Of a stretch of 64,000 bases of DNA, positions 43,865 through 56,775 are shown in pieces (positions within the stretch are counted from its first letter, which is position 1; every line of letters starts with the position of its first letter). The translations under genes and the position numbers were made by a program. The stretch is from Isoetes taiwanensis. Taxonomy: Eukaryota; Streptophyta; Lycopodiopsida; Isoetales; Isoetaceae. The stretch spans positions 312,001-376,000 of the forward strand of contig JAJEKV010000271.1 of the NCBI GenBank assembly GCA_021234155.1. The letters run 5' to 3'. Under the pieces are notes generated by a model. The model had not been told where the DNA came from and ran no database searches. It saw only the letters and a list, made by a program, of their open reading frames with translations.

Positions 43865-45464
43865 GGCTGCATGCGTAGATTAATCTTAACTACACATGAA
43901 ATTACTCTAAACGTAATCGACATGCCTGAGCCGATTACTTTGGAGATGACCTTGCTGTCCCATTGCTCCATGAACTGCAGTGCTTGCTTTATCAGTCCCG
44001 CTTTAAGTACCCATCGCGCGTCTTCCACCGGCAAGTGTTTCCACTTGACCAGATATTGGAGAAATTCTGTTCTCCTTGTCTTCTTGATCGCCTTATCAAG
44101 GATCAAGTCTGGGACTATCTCGAGCTGCTCTTCTGTCATTTCCAACAACGTTGGCATGTCCAAAACTTCTTCTGGGTTTGGAGTATGCTTCTTCAGCAAA
44201 CTCACGTGGAAGACTTTATGAATTTTCAGGTGTGCTGGTTGCTCTAACTTGTAGGACTGGTTACCTACTCTCTGGCTATTCTGAAGGGGCCAGCCCACCT
44301 TGGAGCAAGCTTCTTACAATTTCCGATGCGGAGCTTTGCCTGCTTCACTTTGATCTTGAGCCAGACGTTGTCGCCAACCTCGAACTCTCCGACCGTCCGG
44401 TGTTTGTCGGCGATGCTCTTTTGTCGACTCCTTGCTGCAAGAAGATATCCTTGGACCTCTTCTACCAGTTGTTGCATGTCGGCCAACATTTTCGCTAAAG
44501 CTCTACCTTTGACACGAGATTGTGCCAGCGTCCGAGTCGGACATTGGTAGCGTGAGTTGATCATGAACGGCGACATCCGGGATGATTCCGCTTGGTGCTA
44601 TTATGTTTAACTCAACCAAGTGAATGTAATCTTCCCACTTAGTCCGCTTTGTTCGGCACATAGTTTCTTAATATATCTTCCAAGATTCTGTTGGTCCGTT
44701 CTGTTTGCCCATCCGTTTGAGGATGATAGGCCGTGCTCATGGACAGCTTCGTCTGGATCGTCGCAAAAAGATCCTGCCAAAAGGCACTTAGGAACTTCGA
44801 ATCTCTGTCGGAGATGATCTCGGCATACCATGGAGCCTCGAAGATTTCCTTGGTGAAGAGAGCGGGCCAGATCCAAGGTCGCGGTCGGTGGTCCTGCAAG
44901 GCACAAAATGTGTCATCTTCGACAGCTTGTCGACCACAACCATCAGGGCATCTTTTCCTCTTGCTGTCCTCGGGAGCCCTGTTATGAAGTCCATACTGAT
45001 GACTTCCCACTTAGCATTCAGCACCGCTAATGGTTCCAATGCTCCTGGAAATTGAAGCTGCTCTGCTTTCATCTGCTGACACAGTTGACACTCTTTGATG
45101 TAGCGAGCTATCTGCTTCTTCATCCTGGCCAATAATAACTGCTGCGCACTTTGAAATATGTCTTCATAAATTCTGCGTGGCCAGCTATTGGACTGTTGTG
45201 GGTGTCATGGAGAATCAACTTCCTCACTCCTGATGACTCAGGCACACACAACTTATTCTTATGGTACAAAAGGTTACCTTCCTTCCTAAAATTCTTGAAG
45301 GTCTCCCTCTCCTTATCTGTTCTTGCCTCTTTGCACAAGCTCGCCCACACTTCCTTGAAGTTTGCATCTGTCGGCAAGGTTTCTTGATCTTCTTTTGAAC
45401 TCATTTGGTGGCGTCGAAATTGCGTTGTGGTGGACTCTTGTTGTCGAGGATGCCTTGAAAGCAT
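43865..45464 (-). pseudogene. Element 2 integrase and chromodomain
   Basis: Reading down the minus strand: zinc-finger region with His in LILHDTHNSPIAGHAEF and Cys in CQLCQQ (45464-45060), first Asp in [10 protein letters not shown] (about 45000), [12 protein letters not shown] and [19 protein letters not shown] (about 44690-44810), GPY/F and HKVFHVSLLKKH (44190-44300), and chromodomain ILDKA...FLQYLVKWKHLPVEDARW (about 44010-44100). At least four frame changes. It is the close homologue of the integrase of element 1. Confidence 0.85.
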
Positions 45465-46620
45465 CTGCTACCACATTGAGCTTCTCCGAAACTTATAAAC
45501 TATAACAAAATCGTATTTTTCGAGGAACTCCATCCACCTTCGCTGCGTCAGGTTGAGATGTGGTTGCGTGAACACGTATTGGAGGCTCTGATGATCCGTG
45601 TCCAGCTGAAACTTCCTTCCCAACAGGTAGTGCCTCCAAATTCTTAGTGCTCGACAAGCGCAAGCAACTCTTGGTTATGAGTCGGATTGTAGCGTGCCGG
45701 GCGTCGTTCATCTTAGAGAGTCATAAGCCACTACTCGCTCTTCACGCATCGATCTTGCTTTGTGGCAATTTTACTTGCATCCGTCGCCACAAGTTTGTCC
45801 TTCTCGGTCCGGCGAGTCGGGTCAGGGGAGTTGTCAAAGCTTCCTTCAACATCTCGAATCCTGCTTGGGCTTTCTTCTACCAGTGATCTGCCCAATCCTT
45901 TACTTTTTCCGTCCTAGTCAAATCCGTTAGCGGGGCCGCTATTTTTGCAAAGTTCTTCACGAACTTCCTATAATACCCTGCTAGGCCGAGGAAGCTTCTG
46001 ACCTCGTGGATGTTCTTCGGCGCCGGCCAATGTATGACTGCTTCGATCTTGGCAGGATCCGTCGAAATCCCCTCTGCTGAGATCATGTGCCCCAGATACT
46101 CTACCCTCTCCGATTCTTACGAAGTGGCACTTTGACAACTTAGCGTGCATAACCGGTGCCTTCTTAGCTTCTCGAGCACTTTCACGAGGTGTTATGCGTG
46201 TTCTTCTAGGATTTTCTTTGTACACTAGAATATCATCAAAGAATACTATGACAAAAGTATCCAAGAACTTCCTGAAGATGTTGTTCATAAGCCTCATGAA
46301 CGTTGCTGGGGCGTTTGACAAACCGAACGGCATTACGGTGAACTCGTAATGCCCATACCTGGTCCTGAATGCTGTTTTGTGGATGTCTTCTTCCTTAATC
46401 CTAATCTGATGGTACCCTGACCTCAGGTCTATCTTGGAGAAAACCTTCGCGCCTTGGAGCTGATCCATCAGGTCGTCCGACCTCGGGAGTGCGTACTTAT
46501 TCTTGATGGTGTCGTGTTTTTGCACTTTTGTAATCTATGCATATCCTCAAGCTGCCATCCTTCTTCTTCACAAAAAGGATGGGTGCCCCAAATGGTGAAA
46601 CGCTAGGTCAAGCAACTCCT
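45465..46620 (-). pseudogene. Element 2 reverse transcriptase and RNase H
   Basis: [37 protein letters not shown] and [11 protein letters not shown] are in one frame (45968-46525). The thumb [15 protein letters not shown] lies at 45877-46086. RNase H is heavily broken (45490-45870), with an ALSRHP-like end near 45450. The RT palm is better preserved than in element 1. Confidence 0.85.
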
Positions 46621-47300
46621 GCAATTGCTTCTTCAACTCGGTCAGCTCTAGCATCATGATCTTGTCTGGCCGCTTTGCTTTCATTCGGCCGTCACACGGG
46701 GTCGAGAGTGCTATCTACTTTTCGACTCCCGTAGGAGGGAGGGCTGCTTGATCTCGTCCGGGGAAGAGATCATGGAACTCCTTTACCAACTTAACTATCT
46801 GCTTTGGTAATTTGCTGAGCACCTTATCTTCCTTACTTTCTTCTGATTCGGGCTCTTCGATCTGAAGCTTGAAGACATAGGCTACCTGCTCGCTCTTTAT
46901 ACACTTGAGCAGCCGCTTACTAGACATACATTGCATGATAGGAACAACTTCCTTACCTGCAATTTCTATGATTTTGTTGTTGGGGCCATCAAGGTCACTC
47001 TCACGGTTTTCACGGTCGATGATGGCCTTTCTTTGGGCGAGGTACTTCATCTTAGATGATCAAATCATACTTCCGATGTTCATCATACGCTCCCATTTGG
47101 ATGTTGATCCTAGCAAATCGATGTCGAAATTTATCCTCTTGCCTACGGTATGTCTCAACGCCCTACTTGCTAACACCGGGTCTCGGCTTTGACTTCAGCG
47201 GTTTGAGCTTCAACATCTCGACCATTCTTGGAGGCATAAAATTGTGGGTGCTCCCGTGTCTATCGGGACTATAAAAGACTTGGCCTTGGCCTTCCCTTTT
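46621..47300 (-). pseudogene. Element 2 protease and linker remnant
   Basis: The active-site DTGAP box lies near 47250. Then come KRINFDIDLLG and an open frame (46715-47050) containing EIAGKEVVPIMQC and a Glu-rich linker to PPTGVEK just before the RT. This matches the layout of element 1. Confidence 0.7.
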
Positions 47301-48675
47301 GTGGAGATTACGATGCGATTTTACGCTTGAGTGCGAATCTATGGCTGCAAAGATGTGACACTCACCCTATGCTTCCCGTGCCGCCGTCGGAGGAGTCTCC
47401 CATCCACCCATCTCTGCTAATGCGCATTCATGACAAAGGGCGGTTTGCTGTTACGTGCTTTGGCTGGGGAAGCACTCGGGAAGAATTTGTTTCTCAAAGC
47501 ACTCCTGCCTCTTCTCCTTAGGTATTGATTGCAAAAAGGATCGCACCGCTTTCGAATAATTTGACCCCTCTTGCTGCGGCTTATTCTTGAAGGATACCTG
47601 TTTCCTTTCCTGCTGCTTCCCATAATTACCCTTTGTATGGAGCCTTTCTTTGGTCCTGGACTAGCTGCTCTAGGGCTATAACTTCCGTTGCTTTGCCCTT
47701 ATCACGGTAGTCTTGTTGTTTTGTGCCGTTGTTCGATGCGGGATCCTTGCTTGGCCGCACGCTTTTGATTCCGCCGATCTTTGTTCGAGGATTAATTGCT
47801 CTTACCAGCTTCCTTATCTTGTCGTTTAATCCCCCGATGTATCCTTCCACCGCATGGCGTTCACTCAGCTTCGGCACATAAAGCCTCAGTTTCATGGACT
47901 CTTCCGTGTATTTCTGTACTGACTTGTTGCCTTGCTTTAGTAGATAAATTCTTTGCATCATGTGGCATTTGTGCTCCCTTGGCACATAGTGGGCTTTTGA
48001 TGCCTTTGAGAATTCTTCAAACCTTCAATTTGTCTCGGCTTAGCTTATGTGATTTTGCATACCCTTTCCACCATATACGAGCTGCCCCTTGAGATTGGTT
48101 GTTGCCACTCTGCCTTTGTCTTTGTCCTTCATTTCGTATGCATTCTCATATTCGTTCATCTCGTCCAGCCAGGCCTCTGCCTCCATGCCTGATCGACTAT
48201 CACCTGAGAATTATTTGAGCTTCCTTGCCTTCCACACATTACTCAGTGCGAAATCTACTTTCTTCTGGTAGTCTGAGGTCCTTGTGTCCCTGAGTCTGCC
48301 GTCTCTACGGTCTTGCACCTCTTCCACCTCTTCCTCGGAGTCGGAGTCCGAATCTAAGCTTGTGTCGGAGAAGTCCGTGCTAGGGGACCTCCTTCTCTTG
48401 CTCTTCTTCTTATCCTTTCCCGTCTTTCGAGGTGGTGCTTGCGGCAACTAGACGTTGTGATCTGGGCCAACTGCTGCTTGTGCTGCCAATAAGGCCTTTA
48501 TTTCTTGAAGGTCCAATCTCATCTGCGACATCTCCTCTTCGGGAGTCATGGGACCGAATTCTTTGTACAGGTTCCTTGCTAGGTGCTGTCTGGCCGGAGT
48601 ATCTTCCATCTCTATGGACTCGCCAGTCTTGCTCAGCTGTTCTTGGACGTCTAGCTGCATACACAAATAGGTCAT
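47301..48675 (-). pseudogene. Element 2 gag remnant
   Basis: Start MTYLCMQLDVQEQLSKTGES at 48675. Then KEFGPMTPEEEM, a Lys-rich to Ser/Asp/Glu-rich linker (48211-48447), the gag domain (AEAWLDEMNEYENAY, KDKDKGRVATTNLKG near 48060-48190), HYVPREHKCHMM and KYTEESMKLRLYVPKLSERHA (47626-47985). Frame changes fall near 48450, 48210 and 48000. It lacks the insertion seen in element 1 and so shows the undisturbed gag layout. Confidence 0.8.
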
Positions 48676-48748
48676 AGCCTTACGGTTAGCTTTGTTTGTT
48701 TTATTGCATTATATGTGTTTGCTGATATAGTTGTGGAAGCAAAATACA

Positions 48749-49197
48749 TCAACAATCATCCACGTGCACCTCCGTCAGGTCTCTGTGGTCCCTTATTGTT
48801 GATGCGAGGCCTGTCAGGTTGATCTCGCCTCTTCTCTGGACATCGGTGGAAGCTGGTGTCGAAGAACTCGGCATCAAAATACTTGTGGTCTTGCCGCGGA
48901 TCCCCATCCGTTCTTGGATGGCATAGAATTCTTCTTCTGAAGGCAGATCCCGAACTGTCATCAATTGCCGGATGCTGCTATATGTCTGAATATCTGAAGT
49001 CGACTCCCCGGTGTAGGTGTCGGCTTCTCTTACGTTGATTGGGAAGTCGGAAGCCTCCCGATCGATAAATTCATCCAGATCTGGTTGTTGCCACAGAAGA
49101 TGCAGCAACTCATCGCGCCTGTACTCCCTGGCTCTGCATTCGGGGTGGTTCTGGATGTCACTCAGGAGCAGGTACTCCTGGCCGTTGATGATGATGA
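48749..49197 (-). pseudogene. Extra ORF of element 2, C-terminal half
   Basis: An open frame from the L1 junction to a stop at 48749: INGQEYLLLSDIQ, LLHLLWQQPDLDEFIDREA, RDLPSEEEFYAIQERMGIRG and KTTSILM. It matches 30990-31400 in element 1 and proves that the extra ORF upstream of gag is a family feature. About 300 bp that follow in element 1 (31590-31890) are missing. The N-terminal half and the histone-like gene are lost to the 5' truncation, so their presence in this copy cannot be judged. Confidence 0.75.
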
Positions 49198-50487
49198 TCA
49201 ACAAGAAGCTTGTGATTGTAATACATAGATCTGTATCTTGACATCTGTATTTTAGTAAGAATGAAGTTGTGGTTTGACAGAAAGGTCCATAGACAATGAA
49301 CCTGCACAACCTCCATGCAGAAAATGGCAGCCCACAGATCTTCACTTTTCTTTTGATATCTTCTGTGACCAGTTCTCATAAGAAATGATTCCATGGATGT
49401 AGCAATACTCTTTTGCAAAACCTGATCTTTAGCTTGTTGACTGAAGGGCGAGAAGTTATCAAGTTTGCTTCTTCCATCACCACGCAGGAATTCAAGATAT
49501 TCTAGGATATCAGAGAGGAAAAAGTTAGAATCTACAACATTCAAATTTGAAGCAAATAAATCATAGTGTCCCTTATACTGTCCATGTGCCTCCCAATTCC
49601 TGTCATAGTTAGATCCATTTTTCTTTTTGTGAGCAGTAGCAATAGTCTCAAAGTCAAATTGAAAATGCATCTTTATCCAAAAGATAGATGGCCTTTTCTT
49701 TCCATACAAGACACGATTTCTAGCTTTCCAAATATTCCAAAGAGCAATGTAAATAATTGAATTGACAAATTTATCATCATACTGGAGAAGGGATAGAAAA
49801 TTCCCATTATTCACAATACCAAATTTATCAGCAATCCAAGTCCAAAAATCATTCAATTTGTTACAAAGAAAAATATGACACATATCCTCCACTCTATCAC
49901 ATGACATGTGACATTTTGCTGTGATGCTAGGATTTCTTTTAGACAAAGAGTACAGATTGTTCAAGCTGCCATTAGCAAGAAGCCAAATGAAATAAGAAAT
50001 TTTAGGAGGACAATAAGAGTTCCATACATTATGAAATAGATCCTTAAGCTGAGCATGACTAATGGATCATTTCAACATAGCTTTGCTGTCATCAATATTG
50101 GAGGACATAGCATTGTACACATATTTAACTTTGTATATCCCTTTGCCATTTATTGTCCAGTCACCCTTCCCAGAGTTGGGAGACAGATTTGAAAGATAAG
50201 GTTTGATATGAGTGTAGATCTTCTTATCTGAGGAAGTTCCCTTTATGATTTCTTTCAATCTAGTCCAAGAAATGATTCTCCCACACGAAAAAAGGTCACT
50301 GATATAATCTAGACCGGCCTCATGCCATTTCTTATAAATTCTAGGATGCTTGATTGCCTGAAACTCGATGGATGAGTCCCTGCTAGAGGATGTTCTCCAG
50401 AGTCTTGGGCTTCCCCAGATCCCATTGGACCATGATGTGACAGTCACTGCCATTAGGAATCTTCTTAGCTTAGCGTACAACAATTAA
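49198..50487 (-). mobile_element. L1 LINE 3' part, left half of a split copy
   Basis: Two long minus frames. 50067-50483 holds the region after the RT (PRIYKKWHEAGLDYISDLF, IISWTRLKEI). 49158-49964 holds the zinc-binding domain (CHMSCDRVEDMCHIFLCNK) and the C-terminus (NSIIYIALWNIWKARN). The 3' end lies in an ATC-repeat shared with element 2, so the exact junction is ambiguous. The missing RT thumb continues at 56776-57052, beyond the plus-strand L1. Confidence 0.8.
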
Positions 50488-50762
50488 TCTAGGATAGGAT
50501 TCAGTAGGACGTCAGTAGGCAGTCTTTTTCTTAGTATCTTGTGCTTCGACAGATTAGGATCCCTCAGAATCTCTGCTCATAATACCGGATATTTGGCTCT
50601 GGGGAATCGTTTCCCCAGAAATTTCTTTCATCTTAGTGTCCCCATAGATTTGGGTGAACCTCTAGTACGGTGGGCTCTATTCTTCGATTTGCAGCCAGCA
50701 GAGAGATTCGAGGACCTAGACATCTTGGTGTGGAGGTTTGAAGTCGCCAACTAGCAGGAAAA

Positions 50763-52285
50763 ATGGAAGGCAGGGTCGGAAAGAGCAGTTACGTAAGACC
50801 AAAACAAGGAACTCAGGTGGCAAGAGTGGAGGATGAGGAATGGACGCAAATCTTTTGGATGGAGGACAGAAGGGATGAAGCTTGGAAAAATCTTAAGGAA
50901 ATTTACATAGCCTTTTAACATTATCAAAGATCAACAGAAGGCTGCTGCTGTCTGCATGGGAGTGCAAGAAGAGGGCCGAGTTGTGGCGGGAATGAAAAAA
51001 TATGAGGATATCGAAAAGGATTACTCCGAGGGAATGGCGAGTGACAGAGATTGGGTGTGGAACATGCTGGAAATAGCACAGGCTATGGATCACTCTCTAT
51101 ACAAGTTGATTACAGTTAAACAAGGGCATACAGAGGAAGGTGTTGCAGTTTAAAAAACAACATTTTCAGAAGATCAATGGACGAGATGCTTAGTAAGGCG
51201 AAGATGATAGCGGTTAAACTTGACAGCCTGAAATGGACCTCCAAGGCAAGTGTTAAACTCATAAAACGATGGGAGGAGGCTGAAGATCATGTTATAGAAA
51301 GGCATAAGCGTCAGTTCAAAGCCTCTCTCCCAAATAATACTACTTTCTTGGAACAAATCTCCACTTCTTTCGAAACCTATCAACTCAAATTGAAAAAAGG
51401 AGGGCTCAAGGAATGTAGTATCAGAGACAGCAATGGGTTCTTTAATCCTGTAGAAGTTGAGACGTGTGGGTGCCAGAATTGCAAGATAATCAAAGAAAAC
51501 ATGCTTCATAGCATGAACACCAAGGTGGGGGATCTCAAAATCCGCAACAGAATTTCGGTTATAGGCAAAAGTGACTCGGCAAAAGGTTTGATCTCCCCTG
51601 TCTCTTATAAAAATGCTTTATTAAAAAATGATTCTTTGGAATTTTCTAAGGACAAGCACAGGAACATATGTCAGGAAAAGGGATCGAAAAAAGATTTTAT
51701 AGACCTTTACTCCATCTCTGATCCCTCTGCCTATGACAATTTCTCCAAGAAAGCCTTTCTTATCCATTTTCCCAGGAAGTGTCTGTCTATCAGTGAAGTC
51801 AAGATGTGGGTTACTAAAGCTCAAAACATCCCTATCATGTCTATTCTCAAGATGGATAATAGAACCTTCCAAATAGTCTGCAGGGACGAGATCTATGTGG
51901 ATCAAATTCTTAAAAGGAAGGTGGATCAAATTAATTACCTATATTATGAAGTGGAGCCCAATTATGTTCCTAATAAGCCTGATCACATTTCCATTACCAC
52001 TTGGGTCTCCTTCCCTAATCTCCCCCCTGTTTTCTGGACAAACTCTCACCTCAAAGCCATATCAGAGGAATTAGGGGATACCATTGACATCAAACGAACT
52101 ATCCTTCTATATGTATTTCTAAAGCTGTTAAGTCTAACTGGAGAAGGGAGATTATGGTGAAGACTGGCCCTGATGACTTCTTGAGTCTCAAGATCAACTA
52201 CTCTAAGATGCCAGTGTTATCTCCGGGGGAGGCCTCTGGGAAAGGTAAGGACATTCCTCAAAAGGAGCAGACCAGACAGACTTAA
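50763..52285 (+). pseudogene. L1 ORF1 (gag-like), frameshifted
   Basis: The ATG at 50763 opens MEGRVGKSSYVRPKQGTQV and breaks near 50920. The main frame, 51177-52160 (327 codons), contains the RRM-like/DUF4283-type nucleic-acid-binding region ending WVSFPNLPPVFWTNSHL. A frame change near 52115 leads to a short tail. I see no CCHC zinc knuckle, which many plant L1 ORF1 proteins have. The product would bind L1 RNA. Confidence 0.65.
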
Positions 52286-52302
52286 ACAGAGATTACACCA
52301 GC

Positions 52303-52602
52303 ATGAATATGGATCAGAACCTTGTTTTAACTTTGAATAATGCGAATTTCTCTGTTAAAATTGACACAGGGAAGTTTACCTTGGTGTTCCCTGAGAATAT
52401 ATCTGAAAATTTTATGAAGAGCAGGATTTGGGAAACGAATCATATAACTGAAGAGGTCTTAAATGACAAAGAACAGGATTGGCAAATGGTTACCAGGAAA
52501 AAGGGAAGGGGTAAGAAGAAAATCTATCCGAGACCTAGTAGAATCAGTCCAAGAAAAAATACCATTCAGGCTGGAATGGTAGCAGGTAAGTATAAATATT
52601 AA
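52303..52602 (+). pseudogene. Small frame between L1 ORF1 and ORF2
   Basis: 100 codons, Lys/Arg-rich at its end (TRKKGRGKKKIYPRPSRI). It overlaps the ORF2 start codon by one base (stop/start at 52600-52604), as in reinitiation-type L1 junctions. It is most likely the C-terminus of ORF1 separated by lesions. Confidence 0.5.
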
Positions 52603-55600
52603 TGGATAGATCCTTGAGTTGCATTACCTGGAATCTCCAGGGGATCAATAGCATCATCAAGAGGGAGCGGTTGAAGGTATGTATTCTTTCTCTTAACCCC
52701 GATATTCTATTTCTACAGGAACATAAGATTCATGACATTCATCATGAAACTATTATTAAAAAGAATCTTCCTCTTGGTTACAGTTTATGGTGCAGGAATT
52801 GCCATTATTTGGAGAGATAATCTTAACCTGACAGATCCCTACATGGTCAGTGATAGAGAGGGCAGGTGGCAGATTCTGAGTTGTAGCATGAAAAAAGTGA
52901 GATTAGCCCTTATCAATATCTATGCTTATAACAATCCTGGGGACAGAATTAAGGTTTGGACAAAAGTCAAGAATAGCTTAGATAACATTGATTATGATGA
53001 ATGTATTATGGAAGGTGATATGAACATGGTCACCAATGATTATATGAGAAATAAGAATTTCAAGCCTCTGTTGCCTCAAGAAAGAAATATCTGGAATAAC
53101 CTTATTCAGTCCCATCACCTTGTGTTAGCTAGAACTAAGCCTAATGATTTCAGCTGGACAGATAAGAGGGTGGACCCTATTTGGTGCTTACATGATAGAT
53201 TCTATCTTTCAGAGAATCTATGGAATAACAGCAACAGAGTGGAGAATATGAAAGGTTATACCCTATCTGATCACTTCCCTCAGAAGATCATTATCTCGAC
53301 CCAAGATCAGAGCAGGAAAAGAAAAACTTATTTTAAGTTGAACACAACTCTTCTTGACCACACTGACTTCATGATTAAGCTTCAAGAGGTGTTAGAGAGA
53401 TACCCCAAACCTCTTGGCAGATCTGGTTGGATGGATTGGTGGGTTAGGGCTTCTAAGGCTATTAACAATTGGCTAAACGAATGGGGAAAGGAGATTCACT
53501 ATCAGAAGATGGCTTACCTTAGAAATCTTAGGGACCTCCTCCCTCATGCCTCTGGGGATCAAGAGGAGCACATCAGAAAGGAAATTGAGAAAGAGGAAAT
53601 CAGAATTGCCAGAGGCTGGAAGCTTAAATCCAAAATTAGGGAAATCAAAGAAGAAAGGTGTAGTTCCAAATTCTTCTTCATCAAAGCAAAGGGTAGAGCT
53701 AAGAAAAATCACATCTATGAGATCATGGTGGGAAATGACTATATCACCAAGGAAGAAGAAATTAAGAGGGCTGCAGCCATGCATTTTACTAATGTTATGG
53801 GTACCAATCAAGACTGTCAGCTTGGTATCATGTATAACTTTATTAATCTTCAAGCAAAGGTTAGTAATGAGCACAACAGAGATCTGGAGAAAAGTTTTAG
53901 TAATATCGAGCTTTACCATACAGTTAAGGATATGGAGAATGGTAAAACACCTGGGCCTGATGGTCTGCCAGTCGAATTCTTCAAGAAAGCCTGGCCTATC
54001 CTAGGAGATAGCATCACAAGCTTAGCAAATGAGTTCAGACAGCAGAAATGTCTTGATGCTAGAATTAACACGAGCCTCATTGCTCTAATTCCCAAGAATG
54101 ACATGCCAAGTAGTTTTCTGATTACAGACCGATTTCTTTATCCAATGTGGTCTATAAAATTATTTCGGGCACCATTGCTGCAAGACTCAAGCCTGTCCTT
54201 GAGAAAATCACCAGTTCATCTCAAAAAGCCTATCTGAGAGATAGGTATATTTTAGATAATGTGGTTACAGCCATTTTAGGTCTGAATTGGGCCAAAGATT
54301 CTGGACAAGACATTGCCCTAATCAAGCTAGACATTACAAAGGCTTTTGATATGGTAAGTTGGAATTTTCTGCTCCAATGTTGCAGCGCCCTTGGATTTTC
54401 TGAGGAGGTAATTAATATCTTTTATGCAATCTTGAATAACTCTCGCTCCTCAGTTCTAATTAATGGGGAGTATAGCCCCTTTTTCCCCCTGAAAAGGGGT
54501 GTGAAACAGGGCTGCCCCTTAGCCCCTTTTTTGTTCCTAATTGTTATGGAGGCTCTGCATAGCAGACTTGAAGAGGCCAAGAATACTAATATGATCCAAG
54601 GGCTTTCTCTCCCTGACAACAACATAATGGATCAAATTCTGAACGGGCATTTTGCAGATGATACTTTTCTCATGGTCTCTATGGATGCAAATTCGATTAT
54701 CAATACTCAAACAATTCTGGACCAGTTTGGAGTAGCCTCTGGATGTAAGATAAATCAGACTAAATCAAGGGTAATGGCAAGAAATCAGGTAAAGGGAGTG
54801 CAAACAGCTGCCCTCCTTGACTGTAAGTGTGACCCCCCCACTTTTAGATCTAAGATCCTTGGAATTCCCTTTGCTATTAAGAGCAGCCCCTCTGACATCT
54901 GGGATGGAATAATTGAGAAGTTTCAGAGAAAAGTTGATAGTCTTAATTCTAAGTACTTGTCTAAAAATGGTAGGGCCATCATAGCTAATTTTGTCATCAC
55001 TTCTTCTCATGTTTATCAATCTTCTGTTATCCTTGCTCCTAAGAAAGTTTCTTCTAAGCTTCAGGGTATAATTGGGAGGTTTATTTCTGCTGGTCAGAAC
55101 AAAAGATGCTGGACACCTGTGTCCATGGAAGAGTGTTGCAAAAAAAAGAAGGATGGTGGATTAGGTGTCATCAATATTGAGAAGCAGGGGGTTGCACTCA
55201 CAGCCAAGTATTTCTATAAAGCTGCCTATGGACTTATCAAGCATCCTATCTCTATTATCATTCAGCACTATATAAATAAATGCCACCCATTTGGATGGAG
55301 GCAAATTAAAATGCATCTCCCCCATTCCATTTATTTTCCTTTTACTGTACCTAATTCTACTCCTGGTATTCTGAAGAAATGGATCAAGGCCTGGAATCAA
55401 GTTAGAGATATATATACATGGAGGGAAGGCCTGTCAATGGACCAGACCATTTTTTGGAATCCGGCTCTGATTGCTAACAATGATAATCTGTGCTTAGCCT
55501 GTCACTTTCCAGATCATGTCAAAAAATGGAGCTCTAAAGGCATTGGTGCACAATATGTTTAATGATCAGGGGCTGATTCCTTTCGAAAATTCTCTTTTAG

Positions 55601-56226
55601 CTGATGAAGGAGAGAACTGCAAGCTCTTGTATAACAACATTTGCATCACTTTGACTTATGGTATTTGGTCCACTGATGGTATAAATTGGAATCATAACGG
55701 GTTGTTGACTTTTACAGTTAGGAAAGCTTACAGGCATCTGATGAGAAATCAGAAAATTACCATTCATAGAAAGTGGCAAACCCACCGGTGCGGATGCATC
55801 GTGAATCTCACTTTCATGTGGTCCAGCCCTATTTATCCTAAAATCAAGTCGTTTATGTGGCAACTCCGCATGTGGTCCCTGGCTACAAACAAGAAGAGGC
55901 ACAAACTCCACATGGCTGACTCGGACATTTGCATCATTTGCATGGCTAACAGGGAAGACGAGGACCATTTATTTAGAACATGTATCTGGGCTGAGTGGGT
56001 TCTGGAGTTAGCCTCAGCATACTTGGAATATGATCTTCTCTCTCTCAACTCTCTGGACTTCTTTCTCCCGGTTAACCCAACTGATTGGAGGATCTACATC
56101 CTCCTATGGAGGATCTGGAAAGGGAGAAATGAATTTGTCTTTAATTTTGATATCATCAACCCCGAGGGAGTAATTAGACAGATCAAATATGATGTAGACT
56201 GGATTATTGAAGGATTATCAAACTAA
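52602..56226 (+). pseudogene. L1 ORF2: endonuclease, reverse transcriptase, zinc-binding domain
   Basis: Endonuclease from ITWNLQGINS and FLQEHKI (52620-52730) through INIYAYNNP and a GDMNMV box (52915-53030) to SDHFPQ near 53270. RT: GKTPGPDGLPVEFFKKAWP (53941-53997), KLDITKAFDMVSW (54325-54363), RGVKQGCPLAPFLFL, and the catalytic HFADDTFLM (54649-54675; FADD is the plant L1 form). Thumb: KILGIPFAIKSSPSD. Zinc-binding domain: FMWQL...CIICMANREDEDHLFRTC (55850-55983). Frame changes lie near 52780, 54110 and 55540. Around 1190 codons overall, close to normal length for plant L1. It would nick DNA and prime reverse transcription at the site. Confidence 0.85.
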
Positions 56227-56775
56227 TGGGTCTTTTATTTGCAGGAATAATGTTTATGCTGATGAGAAGGATCAAATGGAAGAAAATCAATCTGGAAGCA
56301 AATAAGGAGTGGACCAGGTTATTCGGCTCACCCAACACACTCGGGCACGAAGAACCCTATATGTGCAATTGCTGCTGCGACCAAAACACAGATATCAGAA
56401 GAGCTTTGATCTGCAAAGCTAAGGATGCTAAGAGGAGATACAATATGGCGAAAGCAGGGTCCTGTATGTGCATGTTTTGTACCCTGAGCACAACAGTCAA
56501 AGGAAGAGGAAGGAAAATTACTAATCTCAACCTCAGATCCTGTTACTAAGTGGGGAATTCTTATCTGTTGGATCAAAGATATTTTATCTCAGTACTATTT
56601 AAAGGCATACCTCTATCTAATTTTGATAAAAAAATTTGACTTATAATAGTTAGGAGGGGTCCCCGCCCTTCTTTCTATTCCCGGGTTAAACTTCCCTGTA
56701 AAAAGTTTTTTGTACTCTTTATACTCACTTAAATATATATATCGACTTCAATCAAAAAAAAAGAAGAAGAAGAAT
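56227..56775 (+). other. L1 3' region and tail
   Basis: A Cys-rich open frame at 56226-56549 directly follows the ORF2 stop (CNCCCDQN, CMCMFC). It may be a read-through C-terminus or an unassigned small ORF. An AT-rich 3' UTR follows, then the A9(GAA)n tail. The tail fixes the right boundary of the insertion. Confidence 0.6.

Larger units (their letters stand above)
24353..49197 (-). mobile_element. Element 2: 5'-truncated Ty3/gypsy chromovirus, interrupted by element 1
   Basis: Minus-strand LTR retrotransposon in two parts. The left part is the 3' LTR (24353-25840) plus the end of the 3' untranslated region (25841-26090). The right part (43203-49197) is the rest of that region, then chromodomain, integrase, RNase H, RT, protease, gag and the C-terminal half of an extra ORF. 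Element 1, of the same family, is inserted at 26091/43202 with a perfect ATCAA duplication, so the halves join exactly. The 5' LTR and everything upstream of the extra ORF are missing, replaced by an L1 at 49198. Many stops and frameshifts. Confidence 0.9.
50488..56775 (+). mobile_element. Nearly full-length L1 LINE
   Basis: About 6.3 kb with a 5' UTR, ORF1, ORF2 and a 3' tail. It is by far the best-preserved LINE here: ORF2 needs only two or three frame corrections. It inserted into a minus-strand L1, splitting it. The tail is A9 followed by (GAA)n at 56753-56773. I could not find a clear target duplication. Confidence 0.85.
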
